From assembly GCF_040939785.1 (NCBI RefSeq), contig NZ_CP162553.1, forward strand, positions 7,335,001 through 7,399,000: 64,000 bases of DNA. Direction: 5' to 3'. Origin of the DNA: Bradyrhizobium lupini. Its GTDB lineage: Bacteria > Pseudomonadota > Alphaproteobacteria > Rhizobiales > Xanthobacteraceae. The notes under the pieces were generated by a model. It saw only the letters and a program-made list of their open reading frames with translations, was not told the DNA's origin and did not search any database. This document shows positions 27,687 through 39,600 of this stretch, one piece after another (position 1 is the stretch's first letter; each line of letters starts with the position of its first letter). The position numbers were made by a program, and so were the translations under genes.

Positions 27687-28931
27687 CTAACACCGCGCCA
27701 CCGCCTCATCGCCCACCATGTCTGGCTGCCGGTCCAGCGCCACCGCGGGCGAGAGCCAAATGACCAGCGCCTGCACGCCGAACACCGCCGCCGCGAGATA
27801 GAGGCACGCTTCCGCGCTCCAGAGGCCGCCGACGATCGCACCCAGCGCCGAGCCGACCGGACGGGCGCCATAGCTCATGATGTTGATGGCGGAGACGCGG
27901 CCGAGCAGGCGAGGCGGCGTCACCGACTGGCGCAGCGTCGTGGTCGAGATCACCCACAGGATCGGCCCGACGCCGAGCAGAAAGAAGCTCAAGGCCGCAA
28001 GCCAGGGCGAGGGGACCAGCACCGTCAGCGCCATCACCACCGCCGCGACGAAGCCGGTAACGGGGCCGAGGCCGACGACCGTGCCGAACGCGATGCGCTT
28101 CATCACCCGCATCGCGAACAGCGCGCCGATCACCATGCCGACACCGTACATCGTCAGCACGGTGCCGACGCCGACCGCGTTTAGGCCGAGGTGACGTACC
28201 GCATAGGGCACGAACACCGCGATCTGCAGGAACCATCCGGTGTTGAAGATGAACTGGGTGATGAACACCGGCCGCAGCAGCGGATGATGAAACACGAAGG
28301 CCGCGCCCTCGCGGATGTCCTGGAACGGATGCCGCCGTAGGGCCGGCGTGCGTGCGGGCTCGTAGATGCCGGAGAGCAGCACGACGGCGACGGCCGAGAG
28401 CGCTGCCGCAAAGCCGAAGGCCGGGCTCGCGCCCCACCAGCCCACCAGCGCGCCGCCGAGCGCAGGCCCGCTGGCGAAGGCGATGGTGCGTGCGAGCTCG
28501 ATCCGCGCATTGGCCGCCGGCAACAGGTCCGAACTCACCAGCGAGGGCACTAGCGCCGGCGCGGCCACGCTGTAGACGACGGTGCCGCACACGGCGGCGA
28601 AGCCGAGCAGCGCCAGCAGCGGCAGATTGAGCGCGCCGAGTGCGAGCAGCAGCACGATCGCTGCAAGGGCCGCCGCCCGCAGCGCCTCGGCGCCCGCCAT
28701 CAGCGAACGGCGGGAGATGCGGTCGGCCAGCAGGCCGGCCGGGATGGCGAAGAGGACGAAGGGCAGAGTCAGCGCGGTCTGGAGCAGGCCGGTCTGGCCT
28801 TCTGCCACGCCGAGCGTCAGCACCGCGACGATGGGGGCCGCGGCCAGCGCGATCTGTTCGGCCGACTGTGCCGCCAAATTGGACCAGGCGAGGCGGTTGA
28901 ATGTCTCGGGGAGGCGCGGGGGAATTGACAT
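27687..28931 (-). CDS. MFS transporter, putative drug exporter
   Basis: The 414-residue protein has twelve membrane segments and belongs to the MFS group with LPFVLFAIPAGLLADRISRRSLMAGAEALRAAAL (loop 2-3 motif) and VFHHPLLRPVFITQFIFNTGWFLQ in the second half, a pattern of enterobactin/macrolide-type exporters (MFS_3). The start at 28931 (MSIPPRLPETFNRLAWSNLAAQSAEQI) fits; the longer frame upstream runs through the mntH promoter. It diverges from mntH across the Mur box. Confidence 0.85.
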   Translation of the reverse strand: MSIPPRLPETFNRLAWSNLAAQSAEQIALAAAPIVAVLTLGVAEGQTGLLQTALTLPFVLFAIPAGLLADRISRRSLMAGAEALRAAALAAIVLLLALGALNLPLLALLGFAAVCGTVVYSVAAPALVPSLVSSDLLPAANARIELARTIAFASGPALGGALVGWWGASPAFGFAAALSAVAVVLLSGIYEPARTPALRRHPFQDIREGAAFVFHHPLLRPVFITQFIFNTGWFLQIAVFVPYAVRHLGLNAVGVGTVLTMYGVGMVIGALFAMRVMKRIAFGTVVGLGPVTGFVAAVVMALTVLVPSPWLAALSFFLLGVGPILWVISTTTLRQSVTPPRLLGRVSAINIMSYGARPVGSALGAIVGGLWSAEACLYLAAAVFGVQALVIWLSPAVALDRQPDMVGDEAVARC

Positions 28932-29046
28932 GGCTCGTTTCCTGCAAAGTCGGGTTGGCGCCAGTATCCGCCTCGGGAGGCTCCCAAACCCACCCGCTTC
29001 CCGACAGGGGCGACACATAGCGACCGCCGAGGGACCGACGCGGCTA

Positions 29047-29072
29047 GATGCAGTTGCAAATGAGTTGCAATA
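29047..29072. promoter_or_regulatory. Mur/Fur-type manganese box upstream of mntH
   Basis: Two palindromic hexamers TTGCAA stand at 29054-29059 and 29065-29070, separated by ATGAG, with ATGCAG just upstream. In Bradyrhizobium and other rhizobia the Mn-sensing Fur homolog (Mur) represses mntH through TGCAA-rich operators. Position about 30-50 bases ahead of the mntH start fits this role. Confidence 0.75.
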
Positions 29073-29098
29073 AGGCTCGACTTCGGTATTCTCGCCGC

Positions 29099-30451
29099 AT
29101 GGATGCTCGCTCTCCCGATCTGACCCGAGATGCTGCCGGCTGGCGCAATGACGCGCCGATGACAAAGAGCCTGGCCGAGGTGAATGCCTCGGTCGCCCTC
29201 CCCATCGCGGGGGTGTGGTGGCGGCGCCTGCTCGCCTTCGTCGGCCCGGGCTATCTGGTTTCGGTCGGCTACATGGACCCCGGCAATTGGGCGACGGATC
29301 TCGCCGGCGGGTCCAAGTTCGGCTACACGCTGCTCTCCGTCATCCTGCTCTCGAATTTGATGGCGATCCTGCTGCAATCGCTGGCGGCACGGCTCGGCAT
29401 CGTCACCGACCGCGACCTCGCGCAGGCCTGCCGCGGGACCTATTCGCCGGCCGTGAACTTTCTACTCTGGCTTGCCTGCGAGGCGGCGATCATCGCCTGC
29501 GATCTCGCCGAGGTCATCGGCACCGCGATCGCGCTCAAGCTGCTGTTCGGCATTCCCCTGATTGGCGGCGCGCTGATCGCCGCGCTGGATGCCTTTTTGC
29601 TGCTCATCCTGATGAATCGGGGCTTCCGTTTCCTCGAAGCCTTCGTCATCGCGCTGCTCGTCGTGATCGCAGTCTGCTTCACCGTCCAGCTTGCCGCGGC
29701 AGCCCCGCCGGTCGCCGAGATGCTGAGGGGATTTGTGCCGAAGACCGAGATCTTCACCAACCCCGAAATGCTCTACATCGCGATCGGCATCATCGGCGCC
29801 ACCGTGATGCCGCATAATCTCTATCTGCACTCCTCGATCGTGCAGACGCGCGCCTATGAGCGCAACGACGAAGGCCGGCGCGAGGCGATCAAATGGGCGA
29901 CGACGGATTCGACCATCGCCCTGATGCTGGCGCTGTTCATCAATGCCGCGATCCTCGTGGTGGCTGCTGCAACCTTCCACAAGAGCGGCCATTCCGACGT
30001 CGCCGAGATCGGCCAGGCCTTCGAGCTGCTGTCTCCGTTGCTCGGCCTCGGCATCGCCTCGACGCTGTTCGCAGTGGCGCTACTCGCCTCGGGCCTGAAT
30101 TCAACGGTGACGGCGACGCTCGCCGGCCAGATCGTGATGGAGGGCTTTCTCGACCTGCGCCTGCCGAGCTGGGCGCGGCGGTTGCTGACCCGCGGCATCG
30201 CGATCATTCCCGTGATCGTCGTCACCGCGATCTATGGCGAGCGCGGCACGGCTGATCTGCTGGTATTCAGCCAGGTCGTGTTGTCGATGCAATTGCCCTT
30301 CGCCGTCATCCCGCTGGTCCGCTTCGTCTCCGACCGCCGCAAGATGGGCAAGTTCGTCATACCGGTATGGGTCGCGGCGATCGCGTGGATCGTCGCCGGC
30401 ATCATCGTGGTTTTGAACTTGAAGCTGCTCGCGGACACGCTGTTCGGGTGA
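29099..30451 (+). CDS. mntH: Manganese transporter of the Nramp family
   Basis: MntH imports Mn2+ with protons. The 450-residue protein has eleven membrane segments and the two metal-site motifs: [17 protein letters not shown] in TM1 and [18 protein letters not shown] in TM6. The start at 29099 lies after the Mur box; the longer frame to 29048 would place the operator inside the coding region. In Bradyrhizobium mntH is reported as the main Mn2+ importer, repressed by manganese via Mur. Confidence 0.94.
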   Translation: MDARSPDLTRDAAGWRNDAPMTKSLAEVNASVALPIAGVWWRRLLAFVGPGYLVSVGYMDPGNWATDLAGGSKFGYTLLSVILLSNLMAILLQSLAARLGIVTDRDLAQACRGTYSPAVNFLLWLACEAAIIACDLAEVIGTAIALKLLFGIPLIGGALIAALDAFLLLILMNRGFRFLEAFVIALLVVIAVCFTVQLAAAAPPVAEMLRGFVPKTEIFTNPEMLYIAIGIIGATVMPHNLYLHSSIVQTRAYERNDEGRREAIKWATTDSTIALMLALFINAAILVVAAATFHKSGHSDVAEIGQAFELLSPLLGLGIASTLFAVALLASGLNSTVTATLAGQIVMEGFLDLRLPSWARRLLTRGIAIIPVIVVTAIYGERGTADLLVFSQVVLSMQLPFAVIPLVRFVSDRRKMGKFVIPVWVAAIAWIVAGIIVVLNLKLLADTLFG

Positions 30452-30462
30452 CCACACCACGG

Positions 30463-30568
30463 CTGTCGTCGTCCGGCTTGACCGGACGACCCAGTATTCC
30501 AGAGACAGTAGTGACTGAGCCGAGGCGCCGCGGCGTACTGGATGCCCCGCTTTCGCGGGGCATGACGG
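30463..30568 (-). repeat. Dispersed palindromic repeat, type A, copy 2 (inverted)
   Basis: This copy runs opposite to those at 16.8 and 40.6 kb. Shared blocks are CCAGTATTCCAGAGA (about 30491-30505) and CGCCGCGGCGTACTGGAT (about 30526-30543). It fills the gap between mntH and the arginyltransferase gene. Confidence 0.75.
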
Positions 30569-30572
30569 AGAG

Positions 30573-31349
30573 CTAATCCTGCGGCTCGGACGTCGCATCG
30601 CCTTGCGCGTCGATGCGCAGCCAACCTGACGGCGCGAGGCGCTGCTGCGGCAGGAAGCGGGCCTTGTAGTCCATCTTCTTGGAGCCCTCGATCCAGTAGC
30701 CGAGATAGACGTAAGGCAATCCCTGCCGCCGGGCGCGGGCAATGTGGTCGAGGATCATGAAGGTGCCCATCGAGCGGCTGACTTCGCCCGGCTCGAAGAA
30801 CGAATAGACCATCGACAGGCCGTCGCTGAGCACGTCGGTCAGCGCCACCGCGATCAACTCCTCGCCGCGGCCGGTGATGCCGCTGTCGGGACCGCGCTTG
30901 CGGTACTCGATGATACGGGTCTCGACGTGGCTGTCCTCGACCATCATGGCGTAGTCGAGCACGGTCATGTCGGCCATGCCGCCATGGCGGTGACGGGAAT
31001 CGAGATAGGCGCGGAACACCGAATATTGCTCGGAGGTCGGCACCGCGCTGCGCTGCTCGCCGATGATGTCGGCGTTGCGCGCGATGACTTTGCGGAAGTT
31101 GCGGGAGGGGCGGAACTCGTTGGCGATCACCCGGACCGAGACGCAGGCGCGACACTGGTCGCAGGCGGGACGGTAGGCGATCGACTGGCTGCGACGAAAG
31201 CCGCCATGGGTCAGGAGGTCGTTGAGGTCACCGGCGCGCTCACCTACGAGGTGCGTAAACACCTTGCGCTCGTGCCGGCCCGGCAGATAGGGGCAGGGGG
31301 AGGGCGCCGTGAGGTAAAATTGCGGGGTGTCGCGCGAGTGCTGGGTCAA
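30573..31349 (-). CDS. bpt: Aminoacyl-tRNA-protein transferase (arginyl/leucyltransferase, Bpt/Ate type)
   Basis: The enzyme adds leucine (Bpt) or arginine to N-terminal acidic residues, marking proteins for ClpAP degradation by the N-end rule. Features in 258 residues: [18 protein letters not shown] near the N-terminus, the cysteine cluster [13 protein letters not shown], and the GNAT-like C-terminal part with [20 protein letters not shown] and [20 protein letters not shown]. It is a stand-alone gene beside the type A repeat. Confidence 0.92.
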   Translation of the reverse strand: MTQHSRDTPQFYLTAPSPCPYLPGRHERKVFTHLVGERAGDLNDLLTHGGFRRSQSIAYRPACDQCRACVSVRVIANEFRPSRNFRKVIARNADIIGEQRSAVPTSEQYSVFRAYLDSRHRHGGMADMTVLDYAMMVEDSHVETRIIEYRKRGPDSGITGRGEELIAVALTDVLSDGLSMVYSFFEPGEVSRSMGTFMILDHIARARRQGLPYVYLGYWIEGSKKMDYKARFLPQQRLAPSGWLRIDAQGDATSEPQD

Positions 31350-31512
31350 GGGACGTCGTGGGCCTCCAAAATGTGCATCAGCATCGCGCTACGAAAGCCC
31401 CCGGTCAATCGGTCTACTCGGCAGGTCAGATCGGACAGCATAGCGGGTCCAGGTTGATAGGTTCTTGATCCAGGTTGGTTGATGAGTAGGTCCTTGATCG
31501 AAAGGTCGCTGA

Positions 31513-32052
31513 TCAGTAGGTCCTGGCGCCCTGGGGCACCGGCGCACGAACGGAATTGTTGATCACGACCGTCCCCAACACGAAATCCTGCAGCAAGCGC
31601 CTGCGGCCGTTGAAGAGGCCGACCAGGACGACGAAAGGCGACAGGAACGAGACGGTCACCCAGAACAGCACGGCGTGGGTGGCCCCGAGCACGAAATAGC
31701 CGGGCGCGCCGTACCAGGTGCGCAACTCAAGATCCATCACGCGCATGCCGATGGTCGCGGACGACGGACCGCCGATGCAGGCGCCGTAATAGACGATGGC
31801 CCAGATCACGGAGGCCGGCCAGGCCAGCCAGAACAGCGCCCAGCCGATGCCGAGCGTGACCACGCCGAACACCGCGATGAAGAGGTAGCCGAGGATCACC
31901 GGCACCGAGATCACAACCATGTCGATCAGGAAGGCGAAGACCCGCCGCGTCGCAACGCCGCGGAACAGTTCCGGGTGCAGATAGGGATCGTAGGCATGTG
32001 GCTGCGCCCCACCGTCATTGCGCCAGGCATTGCCCGAGTCCGAATACGACAT
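31513..32052 (-). CDS. RDD family membrane protein
   Basis: The 179-residue protein carries the RDD domain: ATRRVFAFLIDMVVISVPVILGYLF with the Arg-Asp pair, then GPSSATIGMRVMDLELRTWYG, and the final segment RRRLLQDFVLGTVVINN. Three to four membrane helices are visible. RDD proteins are small membrane proteins, some of them Na+(Li+)/H+ antiporters, but most have no known role. Start at 32052 (MSYSDSGNAWRNDGGAQPHAY) avoids the unlikely upstream extension. Confidence 0.85.
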   Translation of the reverse strand: MSYSDSGNAWRNDGGAQPHAYDPYLHPELFRGVATRRVFAFLIDMVVISVPVILGYLFIAVFGVVTLGIGWALFWLAWPASVIWAIVYYGACIGGPSSATIGMRVMDLELRTWYGAPGYFVLGATHAVLFWVTVSFLSPFVVLVGLFNGRRRLLQDFVLGTVVINNSVRAPVPQGARTY

Positions 32053-32212
32053 GACCATTCTCCCGAGGGAAACTCCCGTGGCAGGACTCCCGTGGAAGGA
32101 CATGGGAACAGGCCGTCCGCGTGCCAAGGGCGCCGAGATTAACAAGCCGAAATATTCCGGCGATTCGGGGGCGGCGGAGGCGGGAGGAAAGGACGCGGCG
32201 CCACACCTCAGT

Positions 32213-32350
32213 GTCGTCCTGGCGAAAGCCAGGACCCGTTACCCCAGGGACAAGCTTGGCGAAAACTGGAAGTTAGTACGTTCGCCGGTATCGATACCGC
32301 GTGCTGTCGCTAGATCACCCGGTATGGGTCCTGGCTTTCGCCAGGACGAC
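32213..32350. repeat. Inverted-repeat element, type C
   Basis: A perfect 25-base inverted repeat flanks the element: 32213-32237 and 32326-32350. Each arm also folds on itself (CCTGGCGAAAGCCAGG, a GAAA-loop hairpin). The 88 bases between show no reading frame. It lies between the RDD gene and hemB. Confidence 0.85.
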
Positions 32351-32396
32351 GATTAGAGACAGGGGCGCTCGGCCTTCGCCGGGACGACCTTGGGGC

Positions 32397-34078
<1,682 letters not shown>

Positions 34079-34448
34079 CAAACTCTCTTGCCCCGACTCT
34101 GCGCTCGGCTTCGCTGTGCTGGTCCGGGACACGAGATTGTCGCGCTTGGTTGACGGCTGGTTGCGTAAAATTCGACGTAAGTTTTCGCTAACCAGCGTGT
34201 TCCGCCACAGCTCTTACGCGGCCGTTTCGAAACGGGGCGAGGCTGTTCTGGAATGCGACAATCGGGGCGGACGGAGGGTGAACAGGACCTTGCGAGAGTC
34301 AACAGACTGTTGCGTAAAGTGCTTGTGGGACAGGCTTAATCCGCAATTCACTGTCTTAAATTCATGATCTCTTTATTCTCTTATTTAAGCCGATCTTCAA
34401 ACGAGCCCCTTAAGTTGCACCTATCAGACGGGACACAAGTTTCGTCGA
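34079..34448. other. Intergenic region ahead of ldtR
   Basis: No gene is supported in these 370 bases. Two direct copies of TTGCGTAAA lie at 34161-34169 and 34310-34318. The right end (34365-34395) is rich in A+T, including CTTATTTAAG, and is the likely promoter of the MarR-type gene. Confidence 0.4.
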
Positions 34449-35003
34449 ATGAGTGTCGATAAAAACGACAACAGGGGAAGTGTCATGATGAAAGCCGTCG
34501 CAACTGCGGCAGATACCGCAGAGCGCGTCTCCGGCCAGCAGGGTTCGGTGCAGACGCTCTATCTGGAAGCTTTGACTCTGGTGGAGCGGCTGCATCGCCG
34601 GCTGCTCGACGTCATCAAGGACGAGTTCGATCGCCGCGGCCGTGCGGACATCAACTCGGTGCAGGCGCTGCTGCTCTACAACATCGGCGACAAGGAGCTG
34701 ACCGCGGGCGAACTGCGCACGCGCGGTTATTACCTCGGCTCCAACGTTTCCTACAATCTGAAGAAGCTCGTCGAGCTCGGCTTCCTCGACCATCAGCGCT
34801 CGCGCGTCGATCGCCGCTCGGTGCGCATCCGCCTGACGCCGCAGGGCCAGGAAATCCGCCGCATCGTCGACTCGCTCTACCAGAAGCACGTCAAGACGGT
34901 CGAACAGGTCGGCGGCATCTCGGGCGAGGAGTTCTCGACCCTGAACAAATCGCTGCACCGCCTCGAGCGGTTCTGGACCGACCAAATCCTGTATCGTCTC
35001 TGA
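34449..35003 (+). CDS. ldtR: MarR-family regulator LdtR
   Basis: LdtR is a rhizobial MarR-type regulator that controls an L,D-transpeptidase gene and cell-wall stress responses. The 184-residue protein has the winged-helix core: LYLEALTLVERLHRRLLDVIKDEFDRRGRADINSVQALLLYNIG, then LTAGELRTRGYYLGSNVSYNLKKLVELGFLDHQRSRVDRRSVRIRLTPQG. The recognition segment RGYYLGSNVSYNLKKLVELGF is typical for LdtR orthologs. Translation may begin at 34449 or at an ATG pair at 34485/34488. Confidence 0.88.
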   Translation: MSVDKNDNRGSVMMKAVATAADTAERVSGQQGSVQTLYLEALTLVERLHRRLLDVIKDEFDRRGRADINSVQALLLYNIGDKELTAGELRTRGYYLGSNVSYNLKKLVELGFLDHQRSRVDRRSVRIRLTPQGQEIRRIVDSLYQKHVKTVEQVGGISGEEFSTLNKSLHRLERFWTDQILYRL

Positions 35004-35205
35004 GTTCTTTTCGACGGGACAAGGCCAAGCCGGCCCGCAACAAGACCGGCAAGCCTCCCGAACGTGCCTGAGCTTCCCCAAGCGCGCCGGCCCGGCTGTG
35101 TCCGGACCGGTGCGTTTTTCCATTTCGCGGTTGCGAAAAAAATCCCCGACACCAGGGAACGAGTTCCCGGTTCGATGCTTATCTCCTCCGGATCGGAGGC
35201 TGACG

Positions 35206-35442
35206 ATGCTGGTCGAGCGTGGCGTGGGGGTGATGAACGTGGAACTCGTGAGCGAGGCCTACGCCATCGCCGCGAACTATCTTCGCCGCTCCGGCGCGAT
35301 CCGGGACACCCTCGTCACCGACGAGCGCCTGCTCGAGATCGTCATCAAGTTGCTCCAGCACGGCGAATTCAACAAGATCAGGCTGGCCAACAAGGCCATT
35401 GTCAGGTTCGAGGCGCAGTCCGAGGCCAAAGCGGTTGCCTGA
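35206..35442 (+). CDS. Small conserved hypothetical protein
   Basis: The 78-residue product (MLVERGVGVMNVELVSEAYAIA...) is mostly helical and soluble, with LLEIVIKLLQHGEFNKIRLANKAIVRFEAQ. The ATG at 35206 has a strong ribosome site (CGGAGGCTGACG) eight bases upstream; an ATG at 35233 is an alternative. Together with the next small gene it makes a probable two-gene unit between ldtR and glyA. Family not recognised. Confidence 0.6.
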   Translation: MLVERGVGVMNVELVSEAYAIAANYLRRSGAIRDTLVTDERLLEIVIKLLQHGEFNKIRLANKAIVRFEAQSEAKAVA

Positions 35443-35479
35443 TCTCAACTCCCAAACGCGGCAAGAACCAGAGGGTGCC

Positions 35480-35701
35480 ATGGAAGCTGCCATCGACCGG
35501 ATCATGCATACCTACGATTTGCTCGCCAACCGCACGTCCGCGGCGAGCGCGGAGGCGCGGGAAAAGGTCACGAACTACATCACCACCTTGATGGAAGCCG
35601 GCGAGAAGGACACCCACAGGTTGACGGTTTGCGGCCTGACCTATCTGCGGCAGCTCGACGGCAGCGTGGATCCCGTGAAGGCGGGGTATACCGGGCTGTA
35701 G
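35480..35701 (+). CDS. Small conserved hypothetical protein
   Basis: This 73-residue product (MEAAIDRIMHTYDLLANRTSAASAEAREKVTNYITTLMEAGEKDTH...) is an all-helical, soluble, charged protein. A purine-rich stretch (CCAGAGGGTGCC) precedes the ATG. It begins 37 bases after the previous small gene. I do not recognise a family; the even spacing of hydrophobic residues suggests a helical bundle or partner-binding role. Confidence 0.6.
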   Translation: MEAAIDRIMHTYDLLANRTSAASAEAREKVTNYITTLMEAGEKDTHRLTVCGLTYLRQLDGSVDPVKAGYTGL

Positions 35702-35948
35702 AGGCCGGCCGCTCGCACCCGCGCGGCCTTTCGGGGCCAAAGCGGACCTTTCCTGGACATGGACGCCGGATACCACCCCGTCATCCAAATCCTCCGATCC
35801 CACCATATCTTGCATAAATCACAAGTCCGACCCGCAAACCCTTGGCCTGTTGCGGGCGATGTGGTAGATCGCGCTCGCCGCTTCCGATCGCCACACCAGA
35901 CCCGTCCGTAGCCCGCCAAAAGGCTGCGGCGGTGGAGATATTCGCAAG

Positions 35949-37247
35949 ATGACCTTCGCCAAAACCGCCTCCGCGCCCGATTCGTTTTTCACCGCCTCGC
36001 TCGAGCAGGCTGACCCGGAAATCGCAGCCGCCATCAAGGGCGAGCTCGGCCGCCAGCGCCACGAGGTCGAGCTGATCGCCTCCGAGAACATCGTCAGCCG
36101 TGCCGTGCTGGAAGCGCAGGGTTCGGTGATGACCAACAAATACGCGGAAGGCTATCCGGGCGCGCGCTACTACGGCGGTTGTGAGTGGGTCGACGTCGCC
36201 GAGAACCTCGCGATCGATCGTGCCAAGAAGCTGTTCGGCGCCAACTTCGCCAACGTGCAGCCGAACTCCGGCAGCCAGATGAACCAGGCGGTGTTTCTGG
36301 CGCTGCTTCAGCCCGGCGACACCTTCATGGGCCTCGATCTCGCGGCCGGCGGCCATCTCACCCACGGCTCCCCGGTCAACATGAGCGGCAAGTGGTTCAA
36401 GGCCGCGCACTACACCGTGCGCCGCGAGGACCAGATCATCGACATGGACGCGGTCGCCAAGCAGGCCGAGGAGGTCAAGCCGAAGCTGATCGTGGCCGGC
36501 GGCTCGGCTTATTCGCGCGCCTGGGACTTCAAGCGCTTCCGCGAGATCGCGGACAGCGTCGGCGCGTATCTCCTGGTCGACATGGCGCACTTCGCCGGTC
36601 TCGTCGCCGGCGGCGTGCATGCCTCGCCCGTGCCTCACGCGCACATCACCACCACCACGACCCACAAGTCGCTGCGCGGTCCGCGTGGCGGCCTGATGCT
36701 GTGGAATGATGAGGCGCTGACCAAGAGATTCAACTCGGCGATCTTCCCGGGCCTGCAGGGCGGCCCACTGATGCATGTCATCGCGGCCAAGGCGGTCGCC
36801 TTCGCCGAGGCGCTGCGGCCGGACTTCAAGGTCTATGCCAAGAACGTCGTCGAGAACGCCAAGGCTCTGGCGGAGGCGATGAAGGGCCACGGGTTCGACA
36901 TTGTCTCGGGCGGCACCGATAATCATCTGATGCTGGTTGACCTCCGGCCGAAGGGCCTGAAGGGCAACGCCTCGGAGAAGGCGCTGGTTCGCGCCGCCAT
37001 CACTTGCAACAAGAACGGCATTCCGTTCGATCCCGAGTCACCGTTCGTCACCTCCGGTATTCGTCTGGGCACGCCGGCTGCGACCACGCGCGGCTTTGGT
37101 GTCGCTGAATTCCAGCAGGTCGGCGGCATGATCGCCGAAGTCCTCAACGCGATCGCGCAGTCCGACGACGGCAAGGCGCCGCTGGTGGAAGCCGCGATCA
37201 AGGAACGGGTCAAGGTGCTCACCGACCGTTTCCCGATCTATCAGTAA
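35949..37247 (+). CDS. glyA: Serine hydroxymethyltransferase
   Basis: GlyA converts serine and tetrahydrofolate to glycine and methylene-tetrahydrofolate, the main source of one-carbon units. The 432-residue PLP enzyme has [22 protein letters not shown] near the N-terminus and the PLP lysine in [14 protein letters not shown] near residue 240. Length matches bacterial SHMT. nrdR follows after 30 bases, beginning a transcript with riboflavin genes and nusB. I see no glycine-riboswitch-like fold in the 247 bases ahead of it. Confidence 0.96.
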   Translation: MTFAKTASAPDSFFTASLEQADPEIAAAIKGELGRQRHEVELIASENIVSRAVLEAQGSVMTNKYAEGYPGARYYGGCEWVDVAENLAIDRAKKLFGANFANVQPNSGSQMNQAVFLALLQPGDTFMGLDLAAGGHLTHGSPVNMSGKWFKAAHYTVRREDQIIDMDAVAKQAEEVKPKLIVAGGSAYSRAWDFKRFREIADSVGAYLLVDMAHFAGLVAGGVHASPVPHAHITTTTTHKSLRGPRGGLMLWNDEALTKRFNSAIFPGLQGGPLMHVIAAKAVAFAEALRPDFKVYAKNVVENAKALAEAMKGHGFDIVSGGTDNHLMLVDLRPKGLKGNASEKALVRAAITCNKNGIPFDPESPFVTSGIRLGTPAATTRGFGVAEFQQVGGMIAEVLNAIAQSDDGKAPLVEAAIKERVKVLTDRFPIYQ

Positions 37248-37277
37248 GGCTCAAGAAAAACCGGTCAAGGTCAACGG

Positions 37278-37760
37278 ATGCGCTGCCCGAACTGCAACAG
37301 TCTCGATACGCAGGTGAAGGACTCGCGTCCGACCGAGGACTCTTCCGTGATACGCAGGCGGCGCGTGTGCGTCGCCTGCAATTTCCGCTTCACCACCTTC
37401 GAGCGCGTGCAGCTGCGCGAGCTCACGGTGATCAAGCGCAACGGCCGCCGCGTGCCGTTTGACCGCGACAAGCTGATGCGCTCGGTGTCGATCAGCTTGC
37501 GCAAGCGGCAGGTCGAGCCGGAACGGGTGGAGAAGATGGTCTCCACCATCGTGCGCGAGCTCGAGACGGGGGGCGAGGCTGAAATCTCCTCGGAGGTGAT
37601 CGGCGAGACCGTGATGGAGCATCTGCGCACGCTCGACGACGTCGCCTATGTCCGCTTCGCCTCGGTCTACCGCAATTTCCGCGAGGCCAAGGATTTCGCC
37701 GACGTGCTCGGCGAGCTCTCCGGCGAGGAGGAAGCGCGGCTCGCCGCGATCCGCAAATGA
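37278..37760 (+). CDS. nrdR: Transcriptional repressor NrdR
   Basis: NrdR represses ribonucleotide reductase genes in response to ATP/dATP. The 160-residue protein has the N-terminal zinc ribbon ([18 protein letters not shown] ... [17 protein letters not shown], four cysteines) and an ATP-cone domain ([27 protein letters not shown]). It overlaps ribD by four bases, the usual rhizobial nrdR-rib arrangement. Confidence 0.96.
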   Translation: MRCPNCNSLDTQVKDSRPTEDSSVIRRRRVCVACNFRFTTFERVQLRELTVIKRNGRRVPFDRDKLMRSVSISLRKRQVEPERVEKMVSTIVRELETGGEAEISSEVIGETVMEHLRTLDDVAYVRFASVYRNFREAKDFADVLGELSGEEEARLAAIRK

Positions 37761-38905
37761 TCTTCCGCATCCTGGAGGATCAATTCGCGCAGAAGGCGCG
37801 CGAGTCCAGGGATGCCGACCGGCGCTTCATGGAGCTTGCGCTGGCGCTCGGCCGGCGCGGGCAGGGAAGTACCTGGCCCAATCCCGCCGTCGGCGCCGTC
37901 ATCGTCAAGGACGGCGTGATCGTCGGCCGCGGTTGGACCCAACCTGGCGGACGGCCGCATGGCGAGCCTGAAGCGCTGCGGCGCGCAGGCGAGGCCGCGC
38001 GAGGCGCCACGCTCTACGTCACGCTGGAGCCGTGCTCGCATTTCGGCAAGTCGCCACCGTGCGCGGACGCCGTGATCGCCGCCGGCATCAAACGCGTGGT
38101 GGCCGCGATCGAGGATCCCAATCCGGAAGTCGCCGGTCAGGGCCACGCACGCCTGCGCGCCGCCGGCATCATGGTGGATGTGGGTCTGTGCGCGCGCGAA
38201 GCCGCCTTCGATCACGCCGGGCATTTCCGTCGCATCAGGGATCGCCGCCCGCATGTGATCCTGAAGCTCGCGGTCTCGCCCGACGGCAAGATCGGCGCGG
38301 CCGGCGGCAAGCCGGTCGCGATCACCGGCGAGGCGGCGCGCAACCGGGTGCATCTCCTCCGCGCGCAAAGCGACGCCATCCTGGTCGGCATCGGCACCGT
38401 GCTGGCGGACGATCCGCAGCTCGACTGCCGCCTGCCGGGCATGGCGGTGCGCTCGCCGGTGCGGGTGGTGCTCGACCAGAATCTGCGTATTCCCGGCGCA
38501 AGCAGGCTCGTGGGCTCCGCGCGCGAGATTCCGCTATGGGTGGTGGGTTCTGAACTCGCGGAGGCCGCGGCCGCCACGCGGCTCGGTGCGGCCGGTGCGC
38601 AGGTGATCCGCGTGCCGCCCGGCAATGCCTCGGGACTCGATCTTGCGGCCGTGCTGCATGCATTGGCCGGCAAGGGCATCACGCGGCTGATGGTCGAGGG
38701 CGGCAGCCGCGTCGCGGCGTCCTTCATCGCCGCGGACCTCGTTGACGAGATCTGGCTGTTCCACGGCGCGGAAGCGGTGGGCGCCGACGGGGTGGATGCG
38801 CTCGCTGCATTGCCCCTGTCGAAAATCACGCAGTCGCAGGCCTACAAGGTTCATGCTAGCGAGACCTTCGATCAGGATACTCTCACCATCTACGAGCGCG
38901 CGTGA
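37757..38905 (+). CDS. ribD: Bifunctional riboflavin deaminase/reductase RibD
   Basis: RibD carries out the deamination and reduction steps after GTP cyclohydrolase II in riboflavin synthesis. The N-terminal zinc deaminase domain shows [11 protein letters not shown] and [19 protein letters not shown]; the C-terminal reductase domain follows from about residue 160 ([17 protein letters not shown] ... [14 protein letters not shown]). The protein has 382 residues. It overlaps nrdR by four bases and abuts ribE by one. Confidence 0.95.
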   Translation: MIFRILEDQFAQKARESRDADRRFMELALALGRRGQGSTWPNPAVGAVIVKDGVIVGRGWTQPGGRPHGEPEALRRAGEAARGATLYVTLEPCSHFGKSPPCADAVIAAGIKRVVAAIEDPNPEVAGQGHARLRAAGIMVDVGLCAREAAFDHAGHFRRIRDRRPHVILKLAVSPDGKIGAAGGKPVAITGEAARNRVHLLRAQSDAILVGIGTVLADDPQLDCRLPGMAVRSPVRVVLDQNLRIPGASRLVGSAREIPLWVVGSELAEAAAATRLGAAGAQVIRVPPGNASGLDLAAVLHALAGKGITRLMVEGGSRVAASFIAADLVDEIWLFHGAEAVGADGVDALAALPLSKITQSQAYKVHASETFDQDTLTIYERA

Positions 38906-39528
38906 TGTTCACCGGCATTGTCACCGATATCGGCGAGATCGTCGGCTTCACGCCGACGGCGCAGGGCCAGTTGCACCGGCTGCGCATCGCCTGCCGCTAC
39001 GAGCAGACCACCATTGCGGACGGCGCCTCGATCGCCTGCAACGGCGTCTGCCTGACGGTGGTTGCTTCCGGCGTCGAAGGCGGCAAGGACTCTGCTCAAA
39101 GGACCTGGTTCGACGTCGATGCCGCGGCCGAGACGTTGGCGCTGACGACCGCAAAGCATTGGAGGGTCGGCACCAGGCTCAATCTCGAGCGTGCGCTCAA
39201 GATCGGCGACGAGCTTGGCGGGCATATCGTCGCCGGCCATGCCGATGGCATCGCGACCCTCGTCAGCCGCGAGGACCTGCCCGACATGGCGCGGTTCGAG
39301 CTCTCCACGACGCGGGAGCTGGCGCGGTTCATCGCGACCAAGGGCTCGATCACGCTCGACGGCGTCTCGCTGACGGTTAATACGGTGAAGGACGTGACCT
39401 TTTCGGTGCTGATCATCCCGCACACCCTGACGGTCACGACGATCGGCGGCTGGAAGGCGGGAGATGAGGTCAATATCGAGGTCGATCTGATGGCCCGCTG
39501 CGCGGCGCGGCTGACGGAAATGAAGTGA
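38905..39528 (+). CDS. ribE: Riboflavin synthase alpha subunit
   Basis: RibE joins two 6,7-dimethyl-8-ribityllumazine molecules to give riboflavin. The 207-residue protein begins [15 protein letters not shown] and has two lumazine-binding repeats, each with a SxxCxGVCLTV or SITLDGVSLTVN block and a HIVAGHADGI segment. A GTG three bases earlier is also in frame, but the ATG at 38905 gives the canonical MFTGI start. Confidence 0.95.
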   Translation: MFTGIVTDIGEIVGFTPTAQGQLHRLRIACRYEQTTIADGASIACNGVCLTVVASGVEGGKDSAQRTWFDVDAAAETLALTTAKHWRVGTRLNLERALKIGDELGGHIVAGHADGIATLVSREDLPDMARFELSTTRELARFIATKGSITLDGVSLTVNTVKDVTFSVLIIPHTLTVTTIGGWKAGDEVNIEVDLMARCAARLTEMK

Positions 39529-39600
39529 CGGCGTCTTTAAACTTGGCTTACCCGCTGGTGGCGACTACATAGCGCCAACCCCTGTGGAACGGATTTGACG

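Noticed and set aside
35702..35948. Possible glycine riboswitch ahead of glyA
   Set aside because: I could not find the conserved glycine-aptamer core or tandem structure.
37248..39600. FMN riboswitch in the rib gene cluster
   Set aside because: Gene junctions overlap or are too short, and the 72-base gap before ribH lacks RFN-element motifs.
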